Shown here: positions 8,413 through 16,481 of the stretch, piece after piece
How positions within the stretch are numbered: the first letter of the stretch is position 1
Layout of the letters: each line of letters begins with the position of its first letter
Assembly: GCF_046533115.1 (NCBI RefSeq)
Contig: NZ_JAJQRC010000036.1
Coordinates: 1 to 30,913 of the forward strand
Reading direction: 5' to 3'
Source of the DNA: JAIRMO01 sp046533115
Lineage (GTDB): Bacteria; Spirochaetota; Spirochaetia; Treponematales; Breznakiellaceae
DNA: 30,913 nt
Notes under the pieces: model-generated
Told to the model about the DNA's origin: nothing
The model's database searches: none
What the model saw: only the letters and a program-made list of their open reading frames with translations
Position numbers and translations under genes: made by a program

Positions 8413-11400
8413 CTATCCCCCAATCTGGGCCAGAATCGCCGGGTCCTTGATCGTCCCGTCTTCGGCCAGCAGGATGATCTTGGACATGACCTCCGCGGTG
8501 CGGGGGTCGTCGTCGGCGAAGGGGAGGAAGACCCGGCCCCGGTGCTGGCTGGGCACGGCAAGGATGTTGATCGCGCCGCGGCCCATTTTGTGGACCTGGG
8601 CGCTTCCCAGGTGGACCGTGTACTCGCCCAGCTTGCCGGTGATTTTCGCGTGGCGGCCTTCGACGCTGACGTTGGCAATGTGGAGGAGCCGCAGCAGTTC
8701 CTGCACTATGACGGCCCGCATTTCCACGGTGGAATGGCTGGCCTCCGGGTCAACGCCGCCGACGTGGGCGACCGAAACCACCAGGTCTATGTCCCGCATG
8801 ATCTCGGAGAAGATCACCGGCGGGACTTCCTCCAACGGGACGGCCTTATGGGTCCTGCGGTCAAAGAATTCCACGGTCTCCAGGGTGGGCGCTTCGATGT
8901 CCGCGGGGGAGAACCAGTCCGCGGCGGCGTAGAGTTTCACGTAGAGGTTTTCCCCATAGTACACCCGCTGGAGGCCCTCTTCGTAGTCCACGGTCCAGAG
9001 GCGGCCCTTGAGGAGGGCCACGGTTTTTTTCGGCTGTACCTGATGCCCCGCGTAACGGCGGGAAACGGTTTTCGCTTCCCGCTCATCCTCGTTAATCAGG
9101 TAGAGTTCCCGGAAAATCTGTTTGAAGGGCTGTACCAGTTGGTGTTCAAAGGCGTAACGCTGGTAAGTCTGCCAGGTTCCCAGGGTGTACAGGTCAAAGG
9201 GATGGGCAACGCGCACCGGACTTGCGTCGTCAAGGCGTTCCGCCAGTTCGCTGAACATCCCGGACGATACCGGCTTGCCCTCGTCGCCGATGGAGACAAA
9301 CACCAGCTTGGCCAGGAGGGGCGCCACCACCGGATGTTCCATCAGGGTTTTGATTTCGCCAAAGGGGAACAGGTCGCGGTTTATCATGACCCGTTCCAGA
9401 TTTTCCCGGGCCCGCTTGTACTGGGCCTTGAGGGCCCCGGCGGTTTCCTTACATTCCAGAACATAGGGATCTTTTTTCAGCGCCGCGGGAAGGGAAGCCA
9501 GGGCCTTGCCGTCTTTTTCGCATACCAGGGCGGCGCTGCCGTCTTCGTTTATCTGTACAAACACCCGGTAATCGCCGACGGCTCTGCGTTCAAAATTCTT
9601 TTTGACGCTTTCGATCTTGAGGGTTTCCATGCGCCAGGTAAAACGCAACGCGTTTGAAAAACCGGCGTTGCGGCCCAGGTTTTCCAGGGCAATGGCGCAG
9701 GCCGCCCCCTCGCTGGCCCGGCGCTGGGCGCCGAAGGTTTTGCTCTCCTTCAAAAAAAGCTGGATGTTTTCGTAGCGTTCCAGGGCCGCCGCTTCTTCCC
9801 GGCCTTTTTCCAGGGGGATAAGGGAATAGCTCAAGAGCTTGTCCTTGCTGCGTTTTTCGTGGACATCTTTCCACAGCGCGGGCGCGTCGAGTTTCCCCAG
9901 AACCGCGTCGGCAAAAAGCTGCGCCCGGCGGTGATTCGCCCCGGAGGTCAAATACTTGGCGCAGTCGTAGACCAGGGCAAAGCGTTCTTCCCCCAGGACG
10001 CTATACGCGTCTTTGAACCAGGCGATGTCGAAGGCGCCGTCGTTGAATTCTTCCGGGGTGATGGGACTGTACCGGGCCACCTCGGTTTCCTTTTCCGCGG
10101 AAAAGCTCTCGTTGACATGGGCGTGAAAATACCAGACCGCGCTTTTTAAGCCCGGCCAGCCCAAGTAATCGCTCACAATGGCTATCCACGCGGGGGCGTA
10201 CATGGCCGCCTCGATCAGGCGTTTGTCGGAGATCTTCCCGGCCAGGGCGGCCCGCAGGGTTTCGGCGTTGTCCTCCGCTTTGGGGTGGGAAACCTTGAGC
10301 AGATGGGAAAGCACGGTCTTTTTGGTTATCTCGCTGTTGTAGCCGCTGTAGATGTAACCCCGGACCAGGGTTTCCGTCCCCAGGGCCACGAGGATTTTGG
10401 CGAAGGTTTCCGCCCCTTCGTGCCGGCTGATGGTAAGGGCCAGGCCGCTTACTTCGGTGGCGCTGTCCCCCCGCCGGAGTTCTATTTCGATCACCCGGGC
10501 CGCCGCTTCGTCGGCGGTCTTTTTCAGGACGGGGTGTTTTTCAACGGCCTTTTTGTCCTCCTCCCGGCTGATTTTCCCCCCGTACCGTCCGATGTTATGA
10601 CTGCCGCCGGCAAGAAACATGGTTCGATACAGCGCGTCGATTTTGAGGATACCTGAGTCTACCGCCCGGGCCACATCTACCGCTTCCAGGTGGTAGTAAA
10701 ATTTATCCGTCAGGCGGCCCAGGGAAAAACAAAACCCGGTATAGGCCGCAAAGTGTTTGTCCTGAGCCGTCAGCTTTTTCAGTTCATCAAGAAAAAATTG
10801 CACCTCACTCGTATCGGCAAAGAAGTGGTCTTTTGGCATATAGCTATAAGACCCGCGGTCACTGACGACCCTTTGCCAGTTTTCTTTGGGGACCCGCGCC
10901 ATAAGATCCGCCAGGACACCTGAAATAAGGGAGAAGCGCTCGTCTTCAGGATACTCGACATCCAAAATGGCGATGAGCTGCAGGGCCAGTTTGCCGTATT
11001 CCCGCTTGCCGCAGGAGACGATGAACTGGCCTATCTCCTTTGCATGGAAAAGTTCCCCGATAAGTTGATTCACCCATTTTTGGTACTGCGGTCCATAGCG
11101 GCCGCCGTAGCCTCTCACCTCCACCATGAACATGAAAAGAAGGATTTCGTTAAAACTGACGGCGTTGTCTTTTATCCATCCGCGCCATACTTCCGGCAGG
11201 ACAAATTTCTCAAGCATCGTAAGAGACCGGTCTCCCGGCACATCGACCTCGGCGCGGAGGCGGACCCCCTCAAGGCTGCCCAGAAGAGTTTCCTGATCCC
11301 CTTCATAGGTGTGAATTGTGTAGGTATAGTCCCGGTTTTCATGGATCAGATCGCAGAGGGCGTCGAAGATTTTCTTTATCCGTTCCTGCGAAAAACCGAC

Positions 11401-13344
11401 GAGCCGTTCCAGGGTATGCTTTTTGTCCGGTTCGGGGAAAGGAAAATCCGGTGTGTATGCGGGATCGTAGAGGCCGAATCCGTTTAGTTTCCCGTACCCG
11501 GCGTCTTGTGCGCGCAGCGCGTCAACCAGAACCTGTTCCTTGCCGGTGATGTTCGGCATAAGGGCGCAAAGCTCCGCGGCGTCGGCTTTGTCCAGCTTTT
11601 TTTCCTTGACAAGCTGGGTCAGCATATCAAGGCCCCCAAGGCGCCGGTTCTCGTTTTTGTCCGCCAGCAGGGTTTTTGCCGCTTCCAGGGGCCGTTTTTC
11701 GCCCAGACCCAGGAGTATCTTGACGGCGTTTTGGCGGATCTCGCCGGTTTTCAGGGCCAGCAGGCCGGCTATGGTTTTTGCTTCTTCCTCCGTTAAGGCG
11801 GATTTTTTTGACCATTCCAGCACATTTTGCAGGGCCTGGTATCGGACGCCCATGCTTTTGTCGTTCAGCGCGGCAAAGACATAGGCCCGGCCTTTTTCGT
11901 CCTTTGGGTTTTGCAGAAAAAGGCGGACAAACAGGGCGTGGAGGAGCGGGTCCGAACCGGGCATGACATCAATAAGCCGGGCGGTTTTGTCCGGATCAAA
12001 ATCATAACCGGCGATGATAAGGATTCGCTTAAGCAGATCCGCGGGGCTAAGCGAAAGATCGTACCAGGGGAAGGGCTTGCCCTGTGAAAGATGGCCCTTG
12101 GCCGGAACCAGGGGGAGCAGCTTTAACAGCGCCTCGAACTGCCGGTTCCGCGATTCGTCATTGGCCAGAATCTCGTGTTGCCGGCAGGAGTTCCTGAAAT
12201 CTTCGACGTTGTCGGACAAGCCCAGATACGACGGAGCAAGATAATTGTATATCACCAGGGAAAGTACGTCCAGGTCCGTTTCTCCCAAAAGCCGGGAGGC
12301 CGTCAAGGATTGCAGGGGCCTGTTCTCGGTTTGCTGCAAAAAGTACAGGGCCGCAAGTTTCCGGTATTTTTCGCCCTCCATCAGTTTATTGATTAGGGCA
12401 AGGGCGTCGTTCATCTCCCGGACGGAAGCGGCCCAAAGGGCGGCGTAGATTTCCGTTAGGTCCGGGCTTTCCGCCCCGGCCTCCAGGGTCTTCGCCCCGG
12501 TAAGATACGCATAGCCCAGGGCAAGGAGTTTTTCCGCCACCCGCCGGTCCTCAAAGGTTTCGCCCAGGCCCATCCACACGTCGAGGGCGCGAACCGCCGA
12601 AGAGTAGCGCAGCAGATCGTTATCAATCACAACTTTTATCAGGCGAATAAACGCCTCGACCCGGCCGTTGTCGGCGTTTTCCAGAATGGACTGGCGCAGC
12701 CCCTCCTGGAGTTTTGCCGCCAGGAGCAGCCCCTCCAGCAGCGTGTAAAGTTCCTGGTTGGCGCTTTTCACAATACCATTGATGATGGCGTCGGAGAGGA
12801 GCGTGGTGTTGTTGTCCCCCAGGATTATTTCTTTGACCGCGGCGATGACTTCCGTATCGCCTTCGTCGATGCGCAGGGCAAGCAAATTGCCGCAGACCCA
12901 AGGCTCAGGTCTCTCCTGATTGTGCGGCGCCTTATTGTCCCGGGGCCTGGTCAACTCCTTGACCAGGTCGAAATCTTCCCAGGAAGCAAAGACGCTTTCC
13001 AGAATGGTGATGAACAGCAGCATATAGGGCTGTACTTCTTTGGTCCTGAAAGAACGGCGGTACATCGAGGGGGAATGAACGTAGAGGTGCAGCCGTTCCG
13101 CCGCCTTGCCCAGCTGGTCCGCCACGGCCTTGCCGTGGAGCGCTGTAAACAGTTCCCGGGGGCCGTTATCAAACATTTCACCGCAGTTTTTGGGATGTCC
13201 TTTCATCAAAATGACGGAAAGCGTGTTCCGGATTTGGGTACGTTCGTACCAGCCCCCTTCATGGTACTCGATCAGGGCCTTTGCGATTTCTCCGGGCCGG
13301 CCCTTCTGTTTTTTAAGTTTTTCGATGATGGTCTCTTTGTCCAT
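8413..13344 (-). CDS. Giant DUF4132 (MolR/YehI-like) protein
   Basis: A 1643-residue protein. AGGA lies seven bases before the ATG at 13344. The first ~1200 residues are largely helical with HEAT/ARM-like stretches (for example VRYQALQNVLEWSKK and EIRQNAVKILLGLGEK). The C-terminal third carries the DUF4132 region (VRVAHPFDLYTLGTWQTYQRY, LINEDEREAKTVSRRYAGHQV, LYVKLYAAADWFSPADIE). A conserved-looking tail follows (EASHSTVEMRAVIVQELLRL, GRGAINILAVPSQHRGRV). E. coli YehI/MolR belongs to this family; the biochemical function is not established. No signal peptide or ATPase motif is visible. It is second in an operon with a small protein, 12 bases apart, and converges on the SNF2 pair. A relic of its 3' end lies at 3373-3503, so a second copy may once have existed. 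Confidence 0.88.
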   Translation of the reverse strand: MDKETIIEKLKKQKGRPGEIAKALIEYHEGGWYERTQIRNTLSVILMKGHPKNCGEMFDNGPRELFTALHGKAVADQLGKAAERLHLYVHSPSMYRRSFRTKEVQPYMLLFITILESVFASWEDFDLVKELTRPRDNKAPHNQERPEPWVCGNLLALRIDEGDTEVIAAVKEIILGDNNTTLLSDAIINGIVKSANQELYTLLEGLLLAAKLQEGLRQSILENADNGRVEAFIRLIKVVIDNDLLRYSSAVRALDVWMGLGETFEDRRVAEKLLALGYAYLTGAKTLEAGAESPDLTEIYAALWAASVREMNDALALINKLMEGEKYRKLAALYFLQQTENRPLQSLTASRLLGETDLDVLSLVIYNYLAPSYLGLSDNVEDFRNSCRQHEILANDESRNRQFEALLKLLPLVPAKGHLSQGKPFPWYDLSLSPADLLKRILIIAGYDFDPDKTARLIDVMPGSDPLLHALFVRLFLQNPKDEKGRAYVFAALNDKSMGVRYQALQNVLEWSKKSALTEEEAKTIAGLLALKTGEIRQNAVKILLGLGEKRPLEAAKTLLADKNENRRLGGLDMLTQLVKEKKLDKADAAELCALMPNITGKEQVLVDALRAQDAGYGKLNGFGLYDPAYTPDFPFPEPDKKHTLERLVGFSQERIKKIFDALCDLIHENRDYTYTIHTYEGDQETLLGSLEGVRLRAEVDVPGDRSLTMLEKFVLPEVWRGWIKDNAVSFNEILLFMFMVEVRGYGGRYGPQYQKWVNQLIGELFHAKEIGQFIVSCGKREYGKLALQLIAILDVEYPEDERFSLISGVLADLMARVPKENWQRVVSDRGSYSYMPKDHFFADTSEVQFFLDELKKLTAQDKHFAAYTGFCFSLGRLTDKFYYHLEAVDVARAVDSGILKIDALYRTMFLAGGSHNIGRYGGKISREEDKKAVEKHPVLKKTADEAAARVIEIELRRGDSATEVSGLALTISRHEGAETFAKILVALGTETLVRGYIYSGYNSEITKKTVLSHLLKVSHPKAEDNAETLRAALAGKISDKRLIEAAMYAPAWIAIVSDYLGWPGLKSAVWYFHAHVNESFSAEKETEVARYSPITPEEFNDGAFDIAWFKDAYSVLGEERFALVYDCAKYLTSGANHRRAQLFADAVLGKLDAPALWKDVHEKRSKDKLLSYSLIPLEKGREEAAALERYENIQLFLKESKTFGAQRRASEGAACAIALENLGRNAGFSNALRFTWRMETLKIESVKKNFERRAVGDYRVFVQINEDGSAALVCEKDGKALASLPAALKKDPYVLECKETAGALKAQYKRARENLERVMINRDLFPFGEIKTLMEHPVVAPLLAKLVFVSIGDEGKPVSSGMFSELAERLDDASPVRVAHPFDLYTLGTWQTYQRYAFEHQLVQPFKQIFRELYLINEDEREAKTVSRRYAGHQVQPKKTVALLKGRLWTVDYEEGLQRVYYGENLYVKLYAAADWFSPADIEAPTLETVEFFDRRTHKAVPLEEVPPVIFSEIMRDIDLVVSVAHVGGVDPEASHSTVEMRAVIVQELLRLLHIANVSVEGRHAKITGKLGEYTVHLGSAQVHKMGRGAINILAVPSQHRGRVFLPFADDDPRTAEVMSKIILLAEDGTIKDPAILAQIGG

Positions 13345-13356
13345 TGTTATTCCTTG

Positions 13357-13773
13357 TCAAAAGCGCCGTCCGGCCAGCATCACCAGCCGGATAAAGGTAA
13401 CGGTATCGCCTTCCTGCAGGCTGAAACGCGTACCCGGCAGGGCTTCGGTTTCGTTGACCAGAATGCGGTAGATGCCGTCGGCAAAACATTGCAAGGCGTT
13501 CCGCACCGCTTCTTCTTCGTCCTGGGCCTTTTCGTTTTTCCTGTCGCCAAATCCGATCTTGCCCGTATGTTCCCCGTCTTCCAGTTCCTGTTGGGACAGG
13601 TAACGGAAGAAAGGGGCGTCCACTGGTTTGGCGTTGTAGGCGCGGACATTTTCCCGCACCAGGTATTCAATGAGTTTTTCCGGCGCGTCCGTATCGCCGG
13701 GAACAATCCAGGGCTGTTTTTCCAGCATATCCCGCCGTTTACCGGCGGCTTTGACGCGGACAAAAATATTCAC
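13357..13773 (-). CDS. Small protein of unknown function preceding DUF4132 gene
   Basis: A 138-residue protein starting at GTG 13773, with GGAG seven bases upstream; a promoter is visible at 13810-13838. I do not recognise the family. The middle is charged (GDRKNEKAQDEEEAVRNAL) and the C-terminal third is beta-rich (FSLQEGDTVTFIRLVMLAG). An overlapping alternative frame exists but lacks a ribosome site and is rejected. With only 12 bases between its stop and the DUF4132 start, the two genes are very likely one transcript, and the small protein is probably a functional partner. Confidence 0.8.
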   Translation of the reverse strand: MNIFVRVKAAGKRRDMLEKQPWIVPGDTDAPEKLIEYLVRENVRAYNAKPVDAPFFRYLSQQELEDGEHTGKIGFGDRKNEKAQDEEEAVRNALQCFADGIYRILVNETEALPGTRFSLQEGDTVTFIRLVMLAGRRF

Positions 13774-13809
13774 CAGACGGCTCCTTTTTTAAAAGTAGAA
13801 AGCATAAAC

Positions 13810-13838
13810 AATATACCATACCGGGAAAATAGGGACAA
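13810..13838 (-). promoter_or_regulatory. Promoter of the small-protein/DUF4132 operon
   Basis: On the minus strand: TTGTCC (13838-13833), a 17-base spacer, then TATATT (13815-13810) preceded by TGG, an extended -10 pattern. Transcription would start near 13803, leaving about a 30-base leader before GTG 13773. It diverges from the mazEF promoter. Confidence 0.65.
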
Positions 13839-13889
13839 GCAGCCGCCTTCGGGCGTTGTTCCGATAGGAATTGGATTTGAACAAACGAG

Positions 13890-13924
13890 TTGACAGATGT
13901 ATAAACATAGTATATATTTATAAT
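13890..13924 (+). promoter_or_regulatory. mazEF promoter with possible operator
   Basis: TTGACA at 13890-13895, a 17-base spacer and TATATT at 13913-13918. An AT-rich imperfect palindrome (TATAAA at about 13900, TTTATA at about 13917) overlaps the spacer and -10. MazE-type antitoxins usually repress their own promoter through such sites; the operator role here is inferred. Confidence 0.65.
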
Positions 13925-13941
13925 TATGGAGGACGAAAATC

Positions 13942-14178
13942 ATGGAGACAATCGTTAGAAAATGGGGTAATAGTTTGGGAATAAGAATACCCAATACCAT
14001 TGTTCGGGAATTATCTTTACAGGATGGTTCTTTTGTGGATATTAAGGACAGAGGGAAGGAAATAATTATAAAACTGAAAGAAAAAAATAAATTGTCGGAA
14101 ATGTTAAATAATATAAATGAAAAAAATATTCATAGTGAAGTAGAGACAAATGGGCCGGTAGGAAATGAGCTATGGTAA
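13942..14178 (+). CDS. mazE: MazE/AbrB-type antitoxin
   Basis: A 78-residue protein with the swapped-hairpin AbrB/MazE DNA-binding motif at its N-terminus (IVRKWGNSLGIRIPNTIVREL, broken here as IVRKWGNSLGIR then IPNTIVREL). The polar C-terminal tail (residues ~45-78) would wrap the toxin. GGAGG lies just upstream, and a strong promoter is at 13890-13918. The gene overlaps mazF by seven bases, the usual antitoxin-first order. Base composition is far more AT-rich than the neighbours, suggesting recent acquisition. It should bind its own promoter and neutralise the MazF partner. Confidence 0.88.
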   Translation: METIVRKWGNSLGIRIPNTIVRELSLQDGSFVDIKDRGKEIIIKLKEKNKLSEMLNNINEKNIHSEVETNGPVGNELW

Positions 14179-14516
14179 ACAACAGTTATATACCTGACCG
14201 GGGAGATATAGTCTGGTTAAATTTTAATCCACAGACAGGACATGAACAAAAAGGGAAAAGACCCGCAATAGTTATTTCACCGAAAGAATATAATGGGAAA
14301 GTAAATTTAGGATTATTTTGTCCAATAACCAGTCAGGAAAAGCAGTATCCATTCGAAGTAAAAATCAAGAATGAGAAAATCAATGGGGTAGTATTATCTG
14401 ATCAAATAAAAAGTTTTGATTGGACAAAAAGGGATATAGAATATATCGTAAAAGCAAGGGAAGAAGAAATAAAAAAAGTAGTAGAAAAAATAAACATATT
14501 GTTAAATGAACGATAA
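14172..14516 (+). CDS. mazF: MazF/PemK-type endoribonuclease toxin
   Basis: A 114-residue protein of normal MazF length. Family motifs are visible: DRGDIVWLNFNPQTGHEQKG at residues 9-28, RPAIVIS just after (the Arg is the usual catalytic position), NLGLFCPITS, and GVVLSDQIKSFDW. MazF enzymes cleave mRNA at short sequence motifs and slow growth until the antitoxin is restored. The gene overlaps mazE and looks intact. It shares the low GC content of mazE. It sits just upstream of, and divergent from, the DUF4132 operon, a placement often seen in islands of accessory or defence genes. Confidence 0.88.
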   Translation: MVNNSYIPDRGDIVWLNFNPQTGHEQKGKRPAIVISPKEYNGKVNLGLFCPITSQEKQYPFEVKIKNEKINGVVLSDQIKSFDWTKRDIEYIVKAREEEIKKVVEKINILLNER

Positions 14517-14550
14517 AAAAGCGGGGGTACTTCATAACAGGTCTGTCCCA

Positions 14551-14592
14551 ATTAAATTCTGTATATGCATGGCCCTTTAGTGTTTACAAGGT
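14551..14592. repeat. Inverted repeat, left copy (partner at 17436-17474)
   Basis: Reading the minus strand, TACCTTGTAAACACTAAA (14592-14575) followed by CAGAATTTAA is repeated on the plus strand at 17438-17474, with a few differences between the two blocks. The pair brackets the DUF4838-like, small-protein and ymdB genes. It lies directly beside the stop codon of the DUF4838-like gene. Confidence 0.7.
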
Positions 14593-14593
14593 A

Positions 14594-15646
14594 CTAGTCT
14601 AACGGCGGGATGAAACCAGGGCAGGGAAACATGTTGGGACGTACCGCTATGTTTCCCGGATCATCGGAATCTTCGTAATAGGAGATCCATGCCTGGGGGT
14701 TTATCTTCAGCAGGACGTCGGCGGCGGCGTTTACCGCGATACGGTTCTGCTCTTCCGGGGTAAAGGCCCGGCAGGTAGGGCAGGCGCACCAGGTTTTTTC
14801 ATTGCCCCGGTCAGGCCACAGGTGAAACACCCGGACTTCCGGATGGGATCGGAAAAGAATTGCCGCCTCCTCCCGGATGAGCCGGATCGTTTCAGGGCTG
14901 GTAGGACAAAAATTGTAGTCCTTAACCCGTTTTCCCCCGGTCATACGGAAAAAATCCCGGTGAAAAAGAAAATACCGCCGGGGTACCAGACGGGAAAGTA
15001 CCCAGCCCCCCAATTCCGGGAACAGGGCGTATTGAGCGGCCAGGGAACGGAACAGTTCCCCCGGGGATCCGGGAGGAGCGATCTTTTTGGGGAAAAACAG
15101 GCGCCCCGGTTCCAGGGGAACCACCAGCGCATCGATCCGGTTCCGGGCGGCCCAGGGGATCAGGGCTTCCTGGTTTTTCCGGTTCCCTGAAAGGAGCATC
15201 CGCCGCTGCGCCGGGATCGCCTGGGATGGGGCATGGCCCTGGGTTTTCTCCAGGGGGAACAAGCACGGCTGGGCCGGATCCGCCCGGGGCGTTTCTTCCA
15301 CGCCGGGTTTCGGCCAGCCAAAACCCAGGGCCTTAAGAAAATCGTACACCCCGTTACAGAGCCCCCGGGGGGAATCACCGAATAGTTCAATCCGATCCTG
15401 GCCGGCCCGCCACACAAAGCCGTTTTTCTCCCCCCCATTCTCCGCACAGTGGAGCATCACGACAGGAACGGAATCCGCCGGGGAAGGACCCAAAGCATCC
15501 GCCACCGGGGGGGCGCCCAAGGCAGGGGCCCCGGCTTTTCGGAGCACATGGATACACCGGGACAATTCTTCCCCCATGACCCGCGCAGCCTTAACCGGAA
15601 AGGGGAGGAGTATGGTCCAATCCTTGGAAACATCCAGGGTGATCAT
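14594..15646 (-). CDS. DUF4838-like glycosidase-related protein, probably C-terminally truncated
   Basis: A 350-residue protein. The N-terminal part resembles the alpha-glucuronidase N-terminal-like region (GLCNGVYDFLKALGFGWPKPG, split here as GLCNGVYDFLKAL then GFGWPKPG). The C-terminal half resembles DUF4838 (NFCPTSPETIRLIREEA, VFHLWPDRGNEKTWCACPTC, INPQAWISYYEDS). Relatives known to me are usually longer, and this frame ends just as it runs into an inverted repeat at 14551-14592, so the C-terminus may be lost. No signal peptide is apparent. The ATG at 15646 has no clear ribosome site but lies below an AT-rich promoter-like stretch. A role in polysaccharide handling is suggested by the family only; activity of this short form is doubtful. 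Confidence 0.65.
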   Translation of the reverse strand: MITLDVSKDWTILLPFPVKAARVMGEELSRCIHVLRKAGAPALGAPPVADALGPSPADSVPVVMLHCAENGGEKNGFVWRAGQDRIELFGDSPRGLCNGVYDFLKALGFGWPKPGVEETPRADPAQPCLFPLEKTQGHAPSQAIPAQRRMLLSGNRKNQEALIPWAARNRIDALVVPLEPGRLFFPKKIAPPGSPGELFRSLAAQYALFPELGGWVLSRLVPRRYFLFHRDFFRMTGGKRVKDYNFCPTSPETIRLIREEAAILFRSHPEVRVFHLWPDRGNEKTWCACPTCRAFTPEEQNRIAVNAAADVLLKINPQAWISYYEDSDDPGNIAVRPNMFPCPGFIPPLD

Positions 15647-15689
15647 GAATTGATACTAGTATATATTTGTGATTTAATATAGAAGGGAG

Positions 15690-15731
15690 TTTTCAAAATT
15701 CGATGGTTCGGCAGGGCCAAAATTTTGAAAA
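15690..15731. repeat. Perfect 11-base inverted repeat between divergent genes
   Basis: TTTTCAAAATT at 15690-15700 pairs with AATTTTGAAAA at 15721-15731 across a 20-base loop. It lies between the divergent starts at 15646 and 15827. It could be an operator or an RNA hairpin; nothing in the sequence decides which. Confidence 0.5.
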
Positions 15732-15826
15732 ATTGAGGTTTTTAAGCCGGTTTCAAAGCCGCCTTGCGTTTTTGGATGGCGCAAGTTCCTTTATGGATGC
15801 GGTTACCGTCAGTTTTGGAGAGAGGG

Positions 15827-16285
15827 ATGGCGAAAAAAAAAGAGCAAAGCCGAACGGAATTTTGGGTGGAATATGAAAAACGGTATGGGGAAAAGGTCCA
15901 TGCCTTTGTTTTGGGGCGATACCTTTCGGGGTGGCCCGATTATCCCTATCCCCTCTGGGGGCTCCTCATCGCCACCGAGGGTGGTTTCCGGTTTCACCAC
16001 TTTCCCCACGAAGGGTGGATCCAGGCCCTGTCCAGGATAACCACCGGCGGCGAGGCTCCCCAGGAGAAAACGATCTTTATCCCCCATGACCGGATCCTCT
16101 CGGCGGAGCTTCGTCTTGAAAAACGGTGGTGGAAAAAACTACTGGCCTATCAACCGCCCCTGCTGGCAATCCGCTACCACACCGGCGATCCCCAGGCCCC
16201 GGAACCCGCGACGGATCTGCTGGCGGAAACAGACAAGGAGGGAAAAAAATTGCTTCCCTTTTTAACCAAGCCTACCGATTCATAA
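15827..16285 (+). CDS. Small hypothetical protein, possible PH-like fold
   Basis: A 152-residue protein. ATG 15827 is preceded by GGAG at 15817-15820; an in-frame ATG at 15764 lacks a site. I do not recognise the family. It begins with a charged helix (KKKEQSRTEFWVEYEKRYG). The middle is rich in aromatic residues and alternates in a beta pattern (LWGLLIATEGGFRFHHFP, TIFIPHDRILSAELRLEKRW, LLAIRYHTGDP), which resembles small bacterial PH-like domains; this is a weak structural guess. No signal peptide or membrane span is seen. It converges on ymdB. Confidence 0.75.
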   Translation: MAKKKEQSRTEFWVEYEKRYGEKVHAFVLGRYLSGWPDYPYPLWGLLIATEGGFRFHHFPHEGWIQALSRITTGGEAPQEKTIFIPHDRILSAELRLEKRWWKKLLAYQPPLLAIRYHTGDPQAPEPATDLLAETDKEGKKLLPFLTKPTDS

Positions 16286-16481
16286 CCACGTATGTTACCC
16301 AGGAAGAATAGGATTACCACGAACCACACGAACAAGAAAACGTTTCAAACCAAAAAAGATGTTCGGACCCTGAGTTATAACTCTTCACTCTTCACTCTTC
16401 ACTTTTATCTCCTATCTCCTCCCTCCTCCCTTTTTTCCTTCTTCGCCTTTGTGGTTGATCTCTTTAGTGGTTAATTTCTCT
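16286..16481. other. Convergent gap: repeat fragments and pyrimidine tract
   Basis: Contains a truncated family A repeat (about 16317-16340), then a nearly pure pyrimidine run at about 16380-16446 with three CTCTTCAC-like units. The motif CGCCTTTGTGGT near 16444 is one arm of the CCACAAAGG family. No gene or clear terminator is seen. Confidence 0.55.

Noticed and set aside
8290..9657. Long plus-strand open frame over the end of the DUF4132 gene
   Set aside because: It is antisense to a clear coding sequence, has no ribosome site, and gives no family-like protein.
13380..13763. Alternative minus-strand frame overlapping the small gene
   Set aside because: No ribosome site; the chosen frame has GGAG before GTG and fits the operon spacing.
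16380..16446. CTCTTCAC-type tandem units as a CRISPR or regulated repeat
   Set aside because: Units are short and irregular without spacers; it is only a pyrimidine tract.
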